Source: Gemmatimonadota bacterium
GTDB lineage: Bacteria > Gemmatimonadota > Gemmatimonadetes > Palauibacterales > Palauibacteraceae
Reading direction: 5' to 3'
Length of the DNA: 18,667 nt
Assembly (NCBI GenBank): GCA_023554435.1
Contig: JAMJQV010000217.1
Span: 1-18,667, forward strand
The notes beneath the pieces are model-generated. The model did no database searches, was not told the DNA's origin, and saw only the letters and a program-made list of their open reading frames with translations. Position 1 is the stretch's first letter. Every line of letters begins with the position of its first letter. Shown in pieces: positions 6,683 to 15,594 of the stretch. The translations under genes and the position numbers were made by a program.

Positions 6683-7543
6683 GTGCACTCCGCGGATGGA
6701 ACGCGCTATCGCGCCACGGTTCACTACGACGGCTCTGCCTTCGCTGGTTGGCAGGTGCAGCCTCACGTGCGCACGGTCCAGGGAGATGTCGAGGCCGCCC
6801 TTCGAAGACTCGACATCTCGGGGCGAGTGCATGGGGCCGGACGGACGGATGCGGGCGTGCACGCCGCCGGCCAGGAGCTTGCCTTCGATGCTCCCCCGAG
6901 CTGGACCGCGACTGAGCTTTCTCGCGCCCTGAACTCACTGCTCCCGAGCGACGTATGGATTGAGAGTCTGAAGGAGACCGTCCCCGACTTCCACCCTCGC
7001 TTCCATGCTACCGGACGGCGCTACGAATACTACCTGGCGCCGGGGCCGACCGGCCGAGCCCCACACCGTCGGCGTGGCACGTCGTGGATCGCGAAGACAC
7101 CGGACCTTGAGGCGCTCAGGGCCGGGACCCGACCCATCCTCGGAAGGCACTCCTTCGAGCGATTCGCGAAGTCGGGGCAACCTGTCGTAGGGACGGTTTG
7201 CACCGTAGAGAAGGCCGAGTGGCTGCGGACGCCGCTGGGTGATTTCCGCTTCACGATCGTGGCGGATCGATTCCTCCATCACATGGTACGATACCTCGTC
7301 GCCACGATGGTGGAGCAAAGCGCGGGCTTACGGCCGCAAGACGACATCGGCCGTGTGATGGCGGGATCGGAGGATGTGCGGCCACCCGGTCCAGCGGAAG
7401 CCTGTGGGCTGTATCTGACAGGCGTCCGATATCGAATGGGATGGAATCGCTCGCCCGGCGTGCCAGGCCTATGGCCGATTCCCGCCAACGCCGATGCCGG
7501 CGGGCGACGTTTCACGGACCGTGACCCGATGAAGGAAGAGTAG
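6683..7543 (+). CDS. truA: tRNA pseudouridine(38-40) synthase TruA
   Basis: Converts uridines 38-40 in the tRNA anticodon arm to pseudouridine. The catalytic Asp is Asp56 in the signature GAGRTDAGVHA. The N-terminal TVHYDGSAFAGWQ and the later RRYEYYL and FLHHMVRYLV are family-typical. The protein is 286 residues, slightly longer than the E. coli enzyme, with about 35 extra residues after GLYLTGVRY. The start must be GTG 6683: an in-frame TAG lies at 6671-6673, and starting later would cut the conserved N-terminus. There is no Shine-Dalgarno, in line with a leaderless message. The gene is followed 4 bases later by the HtrA-like gene. Confidence 0.93.
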   Translation: MHSADGTRYRATVHYDGSAFAGWQVQPHVRTVQGDVEAALRRLDISGRVHGAGRTDAGVHAAGQELAFDAPPSWTATELSRALNSLLPSDVWIESLKETVPDFHPRFHATGRRYEYYLAPGPTGRAPHRRRGTSWIAKTPDLEALRAGTRPILGRHSFERFAKSGQPVVGTVCTVEKAEWLRTPLGDFRFTIVADRFLHHMVRYLVATMVEQSAGLRPQDDIGRVMAGSEDVRPPGPAEACGLYLTGVRYRMGWNRSPGVPGLWPIPANADAGGRRFTDRDPMKEE

Positions 7544-7547
7544 AGCG

Positions 7548-9065
7548 TTGAACCGACGTGACTGGCGGATCTGGATTCCGGCGCTCCTGGTCGTGGCCTT
7601 CCCGGCGGGCCTCCTTCTCGGTTCCCGCGTGGGCGGCGAGTCCGGGACGCCCGAGCCGGCGGCTGTTTCCGAGTCGTCCCAATCCGACGTCCTCGAACCC
7701 TCCATCGTTCGGACCTCCGGGCCCGGAGAGGTGCTCGCCACACCGGTGCGCGCCGCCACCCCCGCCGCCCCACCACAGGAGCAGACGGTCAGCCGTCGCT
7801 ACACGCCGGTCGTCGAGGCCGCCCGCATGGTCGCGCCCTCCGTGGTCAGCATCAGCATTCTCCGGGTTGGCCGATCAGGTCCCCGCAGCCTTTTCGAGGA
7901 CTTCTTCGGCAGGACGGCTCCGCAGTCCCGTCTGCGAAGATCGTATGGGTCGGGATTCGCCATCAACGACTTCGGCTTCCTGATTACCAACGAGCATGTG
8001 GTCCGGGGCGCAGACTCGATCGTCGTAACCGACTCGCAGGGACGTGTCCACCCCGCCACGATTGTCGGGGCCGACGAACTGACCGACATCGCGGTTCTAA
8101 GGATCGAGAGCGGACGAGTGCCGCCTGCCCCGCTCGGAACCTCGTCCGACCTGATGGTCGGCGAGCCGGCCATCGCCATCGGGAACCCCTTCGGCTACCT
8201 GCTGGCGAATGCCGAGGCAACGGTCACCGCGGGAGTGATCTCGGGAGTGGGACGCGACATTCGCTCGGCGGACGAGCGTCAGACGCTCCTTGCCGACATG
8301 ATCCAGACGGACGCGTCGATCAATCCCGGCAATTCGGGGGGGCCGCTGGTCAACGCCGACGGGCGCGTCATCGGGGTGAACTCCTCGATCTTCTCGCGCT
8401 CGGGGGGCTCGGAAGGCCTCGGATTCGCGATACCGATCGACCGGGCTCTGCGGATCGTGGACGAGCTGCGGGACTTTGGCCGCATCCGGCGCCCCTTCGT
8501 GGGCGTGGACCCGATGGCGGTCGAGTCCGACACCCTGCTCTTCTCCGAGACGCTGATCCGTCGCGTGGCGCCTCGATCTGCAGCCGCCGAACAGGGCCTG
8601 GAACCCGGTGACGTTCTCGTCGCCATCGGCGGGCGCCCGGTCGCGAGCCCCCTCGACTGGGAAGTGGGCCTGCTGGACGCCGGGGTGGGGACTGAGGTCG
8701 ACGTGGTCTATCGACGCGACGGAAGAGATCGCCAAGCCCGGCTGCTCATCGAAGAGTTGCCATCGGAATCGGCCGAGCGGCTCCAGGTGCTCGCCGGACT
8801 GGAACTCATCACGCTCGACCCTCAGATCGCGGTCGAACGCCGACTCGAAGTCGACCAGGGGGCCATGATCACGCAAATATCGCAGCGCAACGCTGCCTAC
8901 ACGGGAATGCGCGAGGGCGATGTGATCCTGGAAATCAATCGCCGGAGGGTGGGCTCGGCCGAGGACGTGGCCGACCTCTTCCAGTATTACTCAGGACGTG
9001 GTAGCATCCGAGTCAGCATCTACCGGAGCGGTAATACGTACATCACCACCTTCTACGTACAGTGA
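7548..9065 (+). CDS. HtrA/Deg-family trypsin-like serine protease with two PDZ domains
   Basis: Envelope quality-control protease of the S1C family (505 residues). An N-terminal hydrophobic segment (about residues 8-25, WIPALLVVAFPAGLLLG) anchors or exports it. A Pro/Ala/Ser-rich linker follows to about residue 80. The protease domain (about 85-300) carries His150 in TNEHVV, Asp180 in LTDIAVL and Ser263 in NPGNSGGPL. PDZ1 spans about 325-415 (APRSAAAEQGLEPGDVLV) and PDZ2 about 420-505 (MREGDVILEINRR). The start is TTG 7548, with AAGGA 11 bases upstream, inside the end of truA. It could be called DegP, DegQ or DegS-like; the anchor plus two PDZ domains does not settle the subgroup. A stress role is inferred from the family. 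Confidence 0.92.
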   Translation: MNRRDWRIWIPALLVVAFPAGLLLGSRVGGESGTPEPAAVSESSQSDVLEPSIVRTSGPGEVLATPVRAATPAAPPQEQTVSRRYTPVVEAARMVAPSVVSISILRVGRSGPRSLFEDFFGRTAPQSRLRRSYGSGFAINDFGFLITNEHVVRGADSIVVTDSQGRVHPATIVGADELTDIAVLRIESGRVPPAPLGTSSDLMVGEPAIAIGNPFGYLLANAEATVTAGVISGVGRDIRSADERQTLLADMIQTDASINPGNSGGPLVNADGRVIGVNSSIFSRSGGSEGLGFAIPIDRALRIVDELRDFGRIRRPFVGVDPMAVESDTLLFSETLIRRVAPRSAAAEQGLEPGDVLVAIGGRPVASPLDWEVGLLDAGVGTEVDVVYRRDGRDRQARLLIEELPSESAERLQVLAGLELITLDPQIAVERRLEVDQGAMITQISQRNAAYTGMREGDVILEINRRRVGSAEDVADLFQYYSGRGSIRVSIYRSGNTYITTFYVQ

Positions 9066-9066
9066 T

Positions 9067-10503
9067 TTGTCAGCCACAAAGAACCGTTACCCGCATCCGC
9101 TGATCGAACGCTACGCGTCAGCGGAGATGGCCGATGTCTTTTCGCCTGCCCGACAGGCCCGCACCTGGCGGGACCTGTGGATCGCCCTTGCCGAGACCGA
9201 GCGCGACCTGGGTGTCGATGTCCCCGAGGCGGCCATCGAGGCCATGCGCAGCGCCCGTGACGAGGTCGACCTCGCGCGCGTCGCCGAGCTGGAGGCAGAC
9301 CTCCGCCACGATGTAATGGCACACGTGCACCACTTCGGTGAACTCGCTCCGGGCGCCAAGGCCTATATCCACCTGGGGGCCACCAGTTGTTTCGTGACCG
9401 ACAATGCCGGGCTCATACAGCTTCGGCAGGGCCTGGAGATCGTGCGCTCCCGCCTGGTCGCCGCTATCGCAGCGCTGGCGGGCTTCGCCGATCAGTGGAA
9501 GGACCTTCCCACCCTCGGATACACGCACTGGCAGCCGGCCCAGCCGACTACCGTCGGGAAGCGGGCCACGCTGTGGCTGCAGGACTTACTGCTGGATCTC
9601 GAGCAGGTCGACGCCGTGCTCGCAGAGCTGCGTTTCCGCGGGGCGCGGGGCACCACGGGGACTGAAGACTCCTTCCTCGAATTGCTTGGCGACGGAGCCA
9701 AAGTCGATGCCCTGAATGATCGACTGGCGGCCCGTTTCGGCTTCCCGGGGACGTACGACGTGGTTGGGCAGACCTACCCGCGGAAGGTCGACCATCGTGT
9801 GCTGGCGGTCCTGGCGGGAATCGGCGCCAGCACCGCGAAGTTCGGGGGAGATGTCAGGCTGCTGCAGAGCTTCGGTGAGATCGAGGAGCCGTTCGGGAGT
9901 CGCCAGGTCGGATCGTCCGCGATGCCGTACAAACGGAATCCAATGCGGTCTGAACGCATTTGCTCTCTCGCGCGCCACCTCTGCGCCCTCGAGATCGACG
10001 CGTCATGGACGGCCTCGGTGCAGGGGCTCGAGCGAACACTCGACGATTCCGCGAACCGCCGCATCGCCATCTCGGACGCGTTCCTGTGCGCCGACGCCAT
10101 TCTGCAGATCGTGAGCAACGTGGCCTCGGGCCTCGTGGTTCACGAGGCAGTGATCGGCGCCAGGCTGGCGAAGTCACTTCCCTTCCTCGTCGTGGAGCGG
10201 GTGCTCATCGCGGGAGTCGCCAAGGGCGGCGACCGGCAGGACCTGCACGAGGGGCTTCGCCGGCACGCCATGGACGCCCGCACCCGTATCGACAATGGGG
10301 CGTCCGACAATGACTTCTTCGAGAGAGTGGCGAGAGACGAGGCGATCGATCTCACGATGACGGAACTGGAGGCACTGGCCGATCCAACCGCACTGGTTGG
10401 GCGGGCGCCGGCGCAGGTGGACCGTCTGCTCCACGGCCGGGTGGATGCCGTGCTGGCGGCCGCGAAGCCTGAGGAGCTTGGCCCCACCGAGCTACGCGTG
10501 TGA
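9067..10503 (+). CDS. purB: Adenylosuccinate lyase, vertebrate-like type
   Basis: Catalyses two purine steps: SAICAR to AICAR plus fumarate, and adenylosuccinate to AMP plus fumarate. The protein is 478 residues from TTG 9067, one base after the HtrA-like stop. This start keeps YPHPLIERYASAEM, which aligns with the N-terminus of eukaryotic ADSL; the frame opens upstream at 8998, and the next ATG (9127) would lose conserved residues. Active-site histidines are His81 (RHDVMAHVH) and His154 (GYTHWQPAQ). The serine pair 283-284 lies in the signature GSSAMPYKRNPMRSER. Many long blocks match the human enzyme as I know it, such as the LRFRG..GTTGT stretch and ERTLDDSANRRI. There is no clear Shine-Dalgarno, so translation is probably coupled to the preceding gene. 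Confidence 0.93.
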   Translation: MSATKNRYPHPLIERYASAEMADVFSPARQARTWRDLWIALAETERDLGVDVPEAAIEAMRSARDEVDLARVAELEADLRHDVMAHVHHFGELAPGAKAYIHLGATSCFVTDNAGLIQLRQGLEIVRSRLVAAIAALAGFADQWKDLPTLGYTHWQPAQPTTVGKRATLWLQDLLLDLEQVDAVLAELRFRGARGTTGTEDSFLELLGDGAKVDALNDRLAARFGFPGTYDVVGQTYPRKVDHRVLAVLAGIGASTAKFGGDVRLLQSFGEIEEPFGSRQVGSSAMPYKRNPMRSERICSLARHLCALEIDASWTASVQGLERTLDDSANRRIAISDAFLCADAILQIVSNVASGLVVHEAVIGARLAKSLPFLVVERVLIAGVAKGGDRQDLHEGLRRHAMDARTRIDNGASDNDFFERVARDEAIDLTMTELEALADPTALVGRAPAQVDRLLHGRVDAVLAAAKPEELGPTELRV

Positions 10504-10543
10504 TCGGACCGAGAGAAACCTGGAAAGAAATGGAGTGACACGA

Positions 10544-11458
10544 ATGTCGGCGGTTGAGCGCAGCGACCTCCCGTTTCCCCTTGTCCGGCAGGGCAAGGTC
10601 CGGGAGATGTACGACCTGGATGATCACCTGCTCCTGGTGGCCAGCGATCGGATCAGCGCATTCGACTGCGTGATCCCGCAGCCGATTCCGGACAAGGGAG
10701 CCGTCCTGACGCAGATGTCAGACTACTGGTTCAGTCGCACGGGCCACCTGGTGAAGAACCACTGCCTGGCCGCCGACCCGGACGAGATCATCGAACTCGA
10801 GCCGAGACTCGCGGATACGCGCGACCGGTGGGCGGGTCGTGGGATGCTGGTGATGCGTGCCGATCCGTTCCCTGTCGAATGCGTGGTCCGCGGCTTCATC
10901 ACGGGGTCGGCGTGGAAAGAGTATTGTTCCACCGGCACTCTGGCGGGCGAGCCGCTGCCCGAGGGGCTGATCGAGGCCCAGCAGCTGGAGGAGCCGATAT
11001 TCTCGCCCGCGACCAAGGCCGAAGAGGGTCACGACGAGAATATCACCTTCGCGCAGGTGCGAGGGATCCTCGGCAGCAAGGTGGCCGAGTTCCTGAAGGA
11101 AACGAGCCTGAATCTGTACCGTTTCGCGCGCGACCACGCCCGGCGCAACGGAATCATCATCGCGGACACCAAGTTCGAGTTCGGAATCTCACCGATGGGA
11201 GAGTTTCTCCTGATCGACGAGGCGCTCACACCGGACTCTTCACGGTTCTGGCCCGAGAGCGAGTACGAGCCCGGACGAACTCCCCCTTCGTTGGACAAGC
11301 AACCCGTGCGTGACTACCTGGAAGAGCGCGTTCAGGCCGGCGAATGGGATCGGCAGCCGCCGGCCCCCAACCTGCCTGAATCCGTGGTATCAGAGACGAC
11401 GGAGAGGTACAGGGAAGCGTTCCAGCGCATCACTTCCGAGCCTCTGCCGGAGTTCTGA
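10544..11458 (+). CDS. purC: Phosphoribosylaminoimidazole-succinocarboxamide synthase (SAICAR synthetase)
   Basis: ATP-dependent ligation of aspartate to CAIR in de novo purine synthesis; its product is the substrate of PurB, encoded just upstream. The protein is 304 residues, the long form as in yeast Ade1 rather than the ~240-residue B. subtilis form. Motifs are QGKVREMYDL and SDRISAFDCVIP near the N-terminus, VRGFITGSAWKEY and FSPATKAEEGHDENI in the middle, and DTKFEFG with LIDEALTPDSSRFW toward the end. The ATG has GGAG (10532-10535) 8 bases upstream. It lies 40 bases after purB, and its TGA overlaps the purF ATG by one base (TGATG). Confidence 0.95.
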   Translation: MSAVERSDLPFPLVRQGKVREMYDLDDHLLLVASDRISAFDCVIPQPIPDKGAVLTQMSDYWFSRTGHLVKNHCLAADPDEIIELEPRLADTRDRWAGRGMLVMRADPFPVECVVRGFITGSAWKEYCSTGTLAGEPLPEGLIEAQQLEEPIFSPATKAEEGHDENITFAQVRGILGSKVAEFLKETSLNLYRFARDHARRNGIIIADTKFEFGISPMGEFLLIDEALTPDSSRFWPESEYEPGRTPPSLDKQPVRDYLEERVQAGEWDRQPPAPNLPESVVSETTERYREAFQRITSEPLPEF

Positions 11459-12897
11459 TGTCGGCCCACCCTCGCAAACACTTGCCCACCTGGCGTGACG
11501 ATGACCGGCTGCGTGACGAGTGCGGCATCTTCGCGATCAGCGGACATGACAGGGCTGCGGAGCTTACATTTCTCGGCCTCTATTCCCTGCAGCACCGCGG
11601 GCAGGAGTCCGCCGGGATCGTAACGATCGACGCCGACGGGGCCGCCCGGTCGCACAAGGGGATGGGACACGTCAACGAGGCCTTCGACGATGCCGTTCTT
11701 GCCGGCCTCCCGGGGGACCTGGCGATCGGCCACGTGCGATATTCTACTGCCGGCAGCTCGAGCCTCAGGAACGCCCAGCCGGTCCTCGTCAACTATCGCC
11801 ATGGCAGCATGGCCCTTGCGCACAACGGAACGCTCACGAACGCGGGTGAGCTCAGCGACCGGTTGACCAACGAAGGGGCGATTTTCCAGACGGAGAGCGA
11901 TTCTGAGGTGGTCATCCACCTGATCGCCCGATCGCGAAGGGACGTCCCGGATCACCAGGTGGACGACGCGCTATCGCAGATCGTGGGAGCGTTCTCGCTG
12001 ATCCTCACGGTGGGTCGCACGCTGTATGTGGCCCGGGACGCTCGCGGCTTCCGGCCGCTGGTACTCGGTCGCCTGGGCGACGCGGTCGTGGTCGCGTCCG
12101 AGACCTGCGCTCTCGACATCATTGGCGCCGAATACGAGCGGGACGTTCAGCCGGGCGAAGTCTTGCGGATCGAGGACGGGGTGATCCAGAGACTTCGCCC
12201 CCTCGAACCTGCCGCACCGTCACCCTGCCTGTTTGAGCTGGTCTACTTCGCGCGGCCGGATTCCCGCATCTGGGGCTGCAGCGTCGACCGGGCCCGGCGA
12301 GCGTTCGGCCGACAGCTGGCCCGGGAGCACCCGGCCGAGGCGGATTGTGTGTTCGCCGTGCCCGATTCGTCCAACTCGGCGGCGCTCGGTTTCTCGGAGG
12401 AGTCCGGGCTGCCGTTCGAGCTGGCATTGATCCGGAATCACTACGTCGGACGCACCTTCATCCATCCGGGCCAGGCGGGACGCGACTTCCGGGTCAGGGT
12501 CAAGTACAATCCCGTGGCCGAGCTCATCCAGGGACGCAAGGTCGTCGTCATCGACGATTCGCTGGTTCGCGGCACGACGAGCCGTGGCCTGGTGAGTCTG
12601 CTCAGAGAGGCCGGCGCCCGGGAAATCCACTTCCGCGTCGCCTCGCCTCCGATCATCTCACCCTGTTACTACGGCATCGACATGCCCACGCGAGAAGAGC
12701 TGATCGGCTCGACCCACACGGTCGAAGAGATCCGGAAGCACCTCGGCGTCGAGTCGCTGGGCTACCTGTCTCTCGAGGGCATGCATGCGATGGTCGAGGA
12801 ATACGGCCCCTTCTGTGACGCGTGCTGGACGGGAGACTATCCCGCCCCGCTCGTGGACCTGGAGAACGGAGCCGTCGTCGCAAATCGAACACCCTGA
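11458..12897 (+). CDS. purF: Amidophosphoribosyltransferase, Fe-S type
   Basis: First committed step of purine synthesis: glutamine plus PRPP to phosphoribosylamine. The protein is 479 residues. The N-terminal Ntn glutaminase uses Cys22 in RDECGIF, so residues 1-21 form a propeptide that must be removed. The phosphoribosyltransferase domain shows the PRPP loop VVVIDDSLVRGTTS (362-375). Cys257, Cys403, Cys453 and Cys456 match the four 4Fe-4S ligands of the B. subtilis-type enzyme; the 146-residue and 3-residue spacings are the same as I recall for that protein. Start and stop overlap tightly with purC. The B. subtilis class is oxygen-sensitive and feedback-inhibited by nucleotides. Confidence 0.95.
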   Translation: MSAHPRKHLPTWRDDDRLRDECGIFAISGHDRAAELTFLGLYSLQHRGQESAGIVTIDADGAARSHKGMGHVNEAFDDAVLAGLPGDLAIGHVRYSTAGSSSLRNAQPVLVNYRHGSMALAHNGTLTNAGELSDRLTNEGAIFQTESDSEVVIHLIARSRRDVPDHQVDDALSQIVGAFSLILTVGRTLYVARDARGFRPLVLGRLGDAVVVASETCALDIIGAEYERDVQPGEVLRIEDGVIQRLRPLEPAAPSPCLFELVYFARPDSRIWGCSVDRARRAFGRQLAREHPAEADCVFAVPDSSNSAALGFSEESGLPFELALIRNHYVGRTFIHPGQAGRDFRVRVKYNPVAELIQGRKVVVIDDSLVRGTTSRGLVSLLREAGAREIHFRVASPPIISPCYYGIDMPTREELIGSTHTVEEIRKHLGVESLGYLSLEGMHAMVEEYGPFCDACWTGDYPAPLVDLENGAVVANRTP

Positions 12898-12948
12898 GGT
12901 TGTTGTACTTCTGAATATCCATTCTTACCTGCAGCGAGACGACTACCC

Positions 12949-15594
12949 ATGAAACACGTTTACTTCTTCTCCAAGGGTCACACCGACGGGGATCGTGATA
13001 TGCGGGACCTGCTTGGCGGCAAGGGCGCCAACCTGGCCGAGATGACGCGACTCGGGGTCCCCGTGCCTCCTGGCTTCACGATCACTACAGAGGTATGCCG
13101 CCACCACCTGATCGCCGACCATCTGCCCGACGGGGCGGAGGAAGAGGTCACGAAGGCGATCAAGAGGTTGGAGCGGCTCACCAACAAGGAATTCGGGGGA
13201 GAGGACGACCCGTTGCTGGTATCCGTTCGTTCCGGCGGGGCGGTCTCCATGCCGGGGATGATGGACACCATCCTCAATCTGGGTCTCAACGACAGGACGG
13301 TGGAGGCGCTGGCACGAATCTCCGGCAACGAGTGCTTCGCCTACGACAGCTACCGGCGGTTTCTCCAGATGTACTCGGACGTCGTGCTCGACGTGGGCCA
13401 CCATTCGTTCGAGGCCATCCTTTCCGACGTGAAGGACCACGCGGGCGTGGAGACGGACAACGAGCTGGATGCGGATGCGCTCCGTACTGTGGTTCGACGC
13501 TACAAGGAACTGATCGAGGCTGAATCGAACGCCCCGTTCCCCGAGGAGCCGGAGGCCCAGCTGTGGGGTGCCATCGAAGCCGTCTTCCGGAGCTGGCGCA
13601 ATCCGCGAGCCCAGGCGTATCGGAAGACCTACCGGATTCCCCATGACCTCGGGACCGCCGTGAACGTCCAGACCATGGTGTACGGCAATCGCGGGCCGGA
13701 CTGTGGCACCGGTGTGGCGTTCACGCGTAATGCGGCTGATGGGGAGCCCAAGCTGTTCGGCGAGTTCCTGATCAACGCGCAGGGCGAGGATGTAGTGGCG
13801 GGCATACGTGACCCGCTCGCGATCGACCAGATGCGGGACTTCATGCCGGCTGCGCTCGAGGAACTGGAAGAGACGGCTCGCCGCCTCGAGGCCCACTACC
13901 ATGAAATGCAGGACCTCGAGTTCACGATCGAGAATGGCACGCTCTACCTGCTTCAGACTCGCGCCGGGAAGAGAACCGCCAGGGCCGCTGTCAGGATCGC
14001 AGTGGACATGGCGAACGAGGAGCTGATCACGCGCGAGCAGGCGGTGCTTCGCGTGGAGCCGGAGCGCCTGGAGCAGGTACTTCACCCGATGGTCGATCCG
14101 TCCGCCGAATACACACCTCTAGCGGTGGGCAACCCGGCGTCGCCGGGAGCGGCGAGCGGTCGAATCGTCCTCACGGCGAAGGAGGCCGTGGAGGAAGCGG
14201 CCAAGGGCGATCCCGTCATCCTCGTGCGCACGGAAACTTCCCCCGATGACTTCGAGGGCATGGTGGCCGCGGTGGCGATCGTGACCAGTCGCGGAGGCAA
14301 GTCGAGTCACGCCGCCGTGGTGGCGCGCGGGATGGGAACGTGCTGTGTGGTGGGAACCCGGGAACTGGAGATCGACGAGGGTGCGGGAGAAGTCCGGGGA
14401 CGCGGCCGTGTCGTGCGTCGCGGTGACTGGATCACGGTGGACGGCGCCTCGGGAGAGGTGATCGAGGGGAAGATCCCGACCGTCAAGCCCGAGCCCGGAG
14501 AGGATTTCTTCACCCTCATGGGTTGGGCGGACGAGTTCCGCCGTCTCCGCGTACGTACCAACGCCGACAATCCGGCCGACGCGGTCACGGCCCGCGAGTT
14601 CGGCGCCGAGGGGATCGGGCTGTGCCGCACGGAGCACATGTTCTTCGGTGAGGAGCGAATCGACGCCGTGCGCGAGATGATCCTCGCCGACGACCAGGCC
14701 GGACGGTCTGCCGCCCTGGCGAAGTTGCTGCCCATGCAGCGATCCGACTTCGCGGGGATCTTCCGAGCCATGAACGGGCTCCCGGTGACGATTCGCCTGC
14801 TCGATCCGCCATTGCACGAGTTCCTTCCCTCCGAGGCCGACGAGGTTCGGCGGCTGGCCGAGGGCCTCGGCCGCTCGGTCGATGAGATCGAGGCTGCCGT
14901 GGCGCGCCTGCACGAGGCCAACCCGATGCTCGGACATCGCGGCTGCCGCCTCGGCTATTCGCACCCGGAGATCACGGCCATGCAGGCGCGGGCGATCATC
15001 GAGGCCGCTCTGGAGGTGGCCGCGGAGGGAGTGGAGGTGCTGCCGGAGATCATGGTGCCGCTCGTAGGGCACGAGGACGAGCTCGACAATCAGCGTGCCA
15101 TCGTCGATGCCACGGCCCGCGAGGTGTTCGCTGAGCAGGATCGAAAGGTCGATTACCTGGTCGGGACGATGATCGAGCTCCCGCGGGCCTGCCTCACGGC
15201 GGGCGACATCGCGGCAAGGGCGGAGTTCTTTTCTTTTGGAACCAACGACCTCACCCAGACCACGCTGGGGCTCTCGCGAGATGACGCCGGCAACTTCCTG
15301 CCCCTGTACGTGGAGGCGGGCGTGTACGAACGCGACCCGTTCCAGTCGATCGATACGGCCGGCGTCGGCCGTCTCATGCAACTCGCCGTCGCCGAGGGCC
15401 GTGCGACGCGCCCCGACCTCAAGGTGGGAATCTGCGGGGAGCACGGGGGCGATCCGTCGTCGGTCACGTTCTGTCACTCGCTGGGCATGCAGTACGTGTC
15501 CTGCTCTCCGTTCCGCGTGCCGGTCGCCCGGCTGGCGGCGGCGCACGCGGCGCTCGAGGAAGCGGCCTCGGCCGGAACGGAGGAGGCCTCATGA
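12949..15594 (+). CDS. ppdK: Pyruvate, phosphate dikinase
   Basis: Interconverts ATP+Pi+pyruvate and AMP+PPi+PEP. The protein is 881 residues, close to the 874 of Clostridium symbiosum PPDK. The nucleotide-binding half (about 1-340) has LLGGKGANLAEM, SVRSGGAVSMPGMMDT and LEFTIENGTLYLLQTR. The phosphohistidine domain has His454 in GGKSSHAAVVARGMG. The PEP/pyruvate barrel (about 520-870) has GIGLCRTEHMFF, GHRGCRLG and the acid/base Cys829 in GICGEHGGDP. Unusual: the motif reads GGKSSH rather than GGMTSH, so Ser452 replaces the Thr that regulatory kinases modify. The 51-base gap after purF is AT-rich for this window (TTGTAC at 12903) and could hold a weak internal promoter. No good Shine-Dalgarno is seen. 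The stop overlaps add (ATGA). Confidence 0.95.
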   Translation: MKHVYFFSKGHTDGDRDMRDLLGGKGANLAEMTRLGVPVPPGFTITTEVCRHHLIADHLPDGAEEEVTKAIKRLERLTNKEFGGEDDPLLVSVRSGGAVSMPGMMDTILNLGLNDRTVEALARISGNECFAYDSYRRFLQMYSDVVLDVGHHSFEAILSDVKDHAGVETDNELDADALRTVVRRYKELIEAESNAPFPEEPEAQLWGAIEAVFRSWRNPRAQAYRKTYRIPHDLGTAVNVQTMVYGNRGPDCGTGVAFTRNAADGEPKLFGEFLINAQGEDVVAGIRDPLAIDQMRDFMPAALEELEETARRLEAHYHEMQDLEFTIENGTLYLLQTRAGKRTARAAVRIAVDMANEELITREQAVLRVEPERLEQVLHPMVDPSAEYTPLAVGNPASPGAASGRIVLTAKEAVEEAAKGDPVILVRTETSPDDFEGMVAAVAIVTSRGGKSSHAAVVARGMGTCCVVGTRELEIDEGAGEVRGRGRVVRRGDWITVDGASGEVIEGKIPTVKPEPGEDFFTLMGWADEFRRLRVRTNADNPADAVTAREFGAEGIGLCRTEHMFFGEERIDAVREMILADDQAGRSAALAKLLPMQRSDFAGIFRAMNGLPVTIRLLDPPLHEFLPSEADEVRRLAEGLGRSVDEIEAAVARLHEANPMLGHRGCRLGYSHPEITAMQARAIIEAALEVAAEGVEVLPEIMVPLVGHEDELDNQRAIVDATAREVFAEQDRKVDYLVGTMIELPRACLTAGDIAARAEFFSFGTNDLTQTTLGLSRDDAGNFLPLYVEAGVYERDPFQSIDTAGVGRLMQLAVAEGRATRPDLKVGICGEHGGDPSSVTFCHSLGMQYVSCSPFRVPVARLAAAHAALEEAASAGTEEAS

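Noticed and set aside
8998..9066. Earlier GTG start for purB overlapping the HtrA-like gene
   Set aside because: The extra 23 residues have no counterpart in ADSL proteins. TTG 9067 already includes the whole conserved N-terminus.
12898..12948. Definite promoter for ppdK
   Set aside because: The gap is AT-rich and has TTGTAC, but no good -10 box stands at 16-18 bases, so I mention it only as a possibility within the gene entry.
12943..15546. Two long minus-strand frames (380 and 475 codons) opposite ppdK
   Set aside because: These are mirror frames produced by high third-position GC in ppdK. They have no motifs and no sensible start signals.
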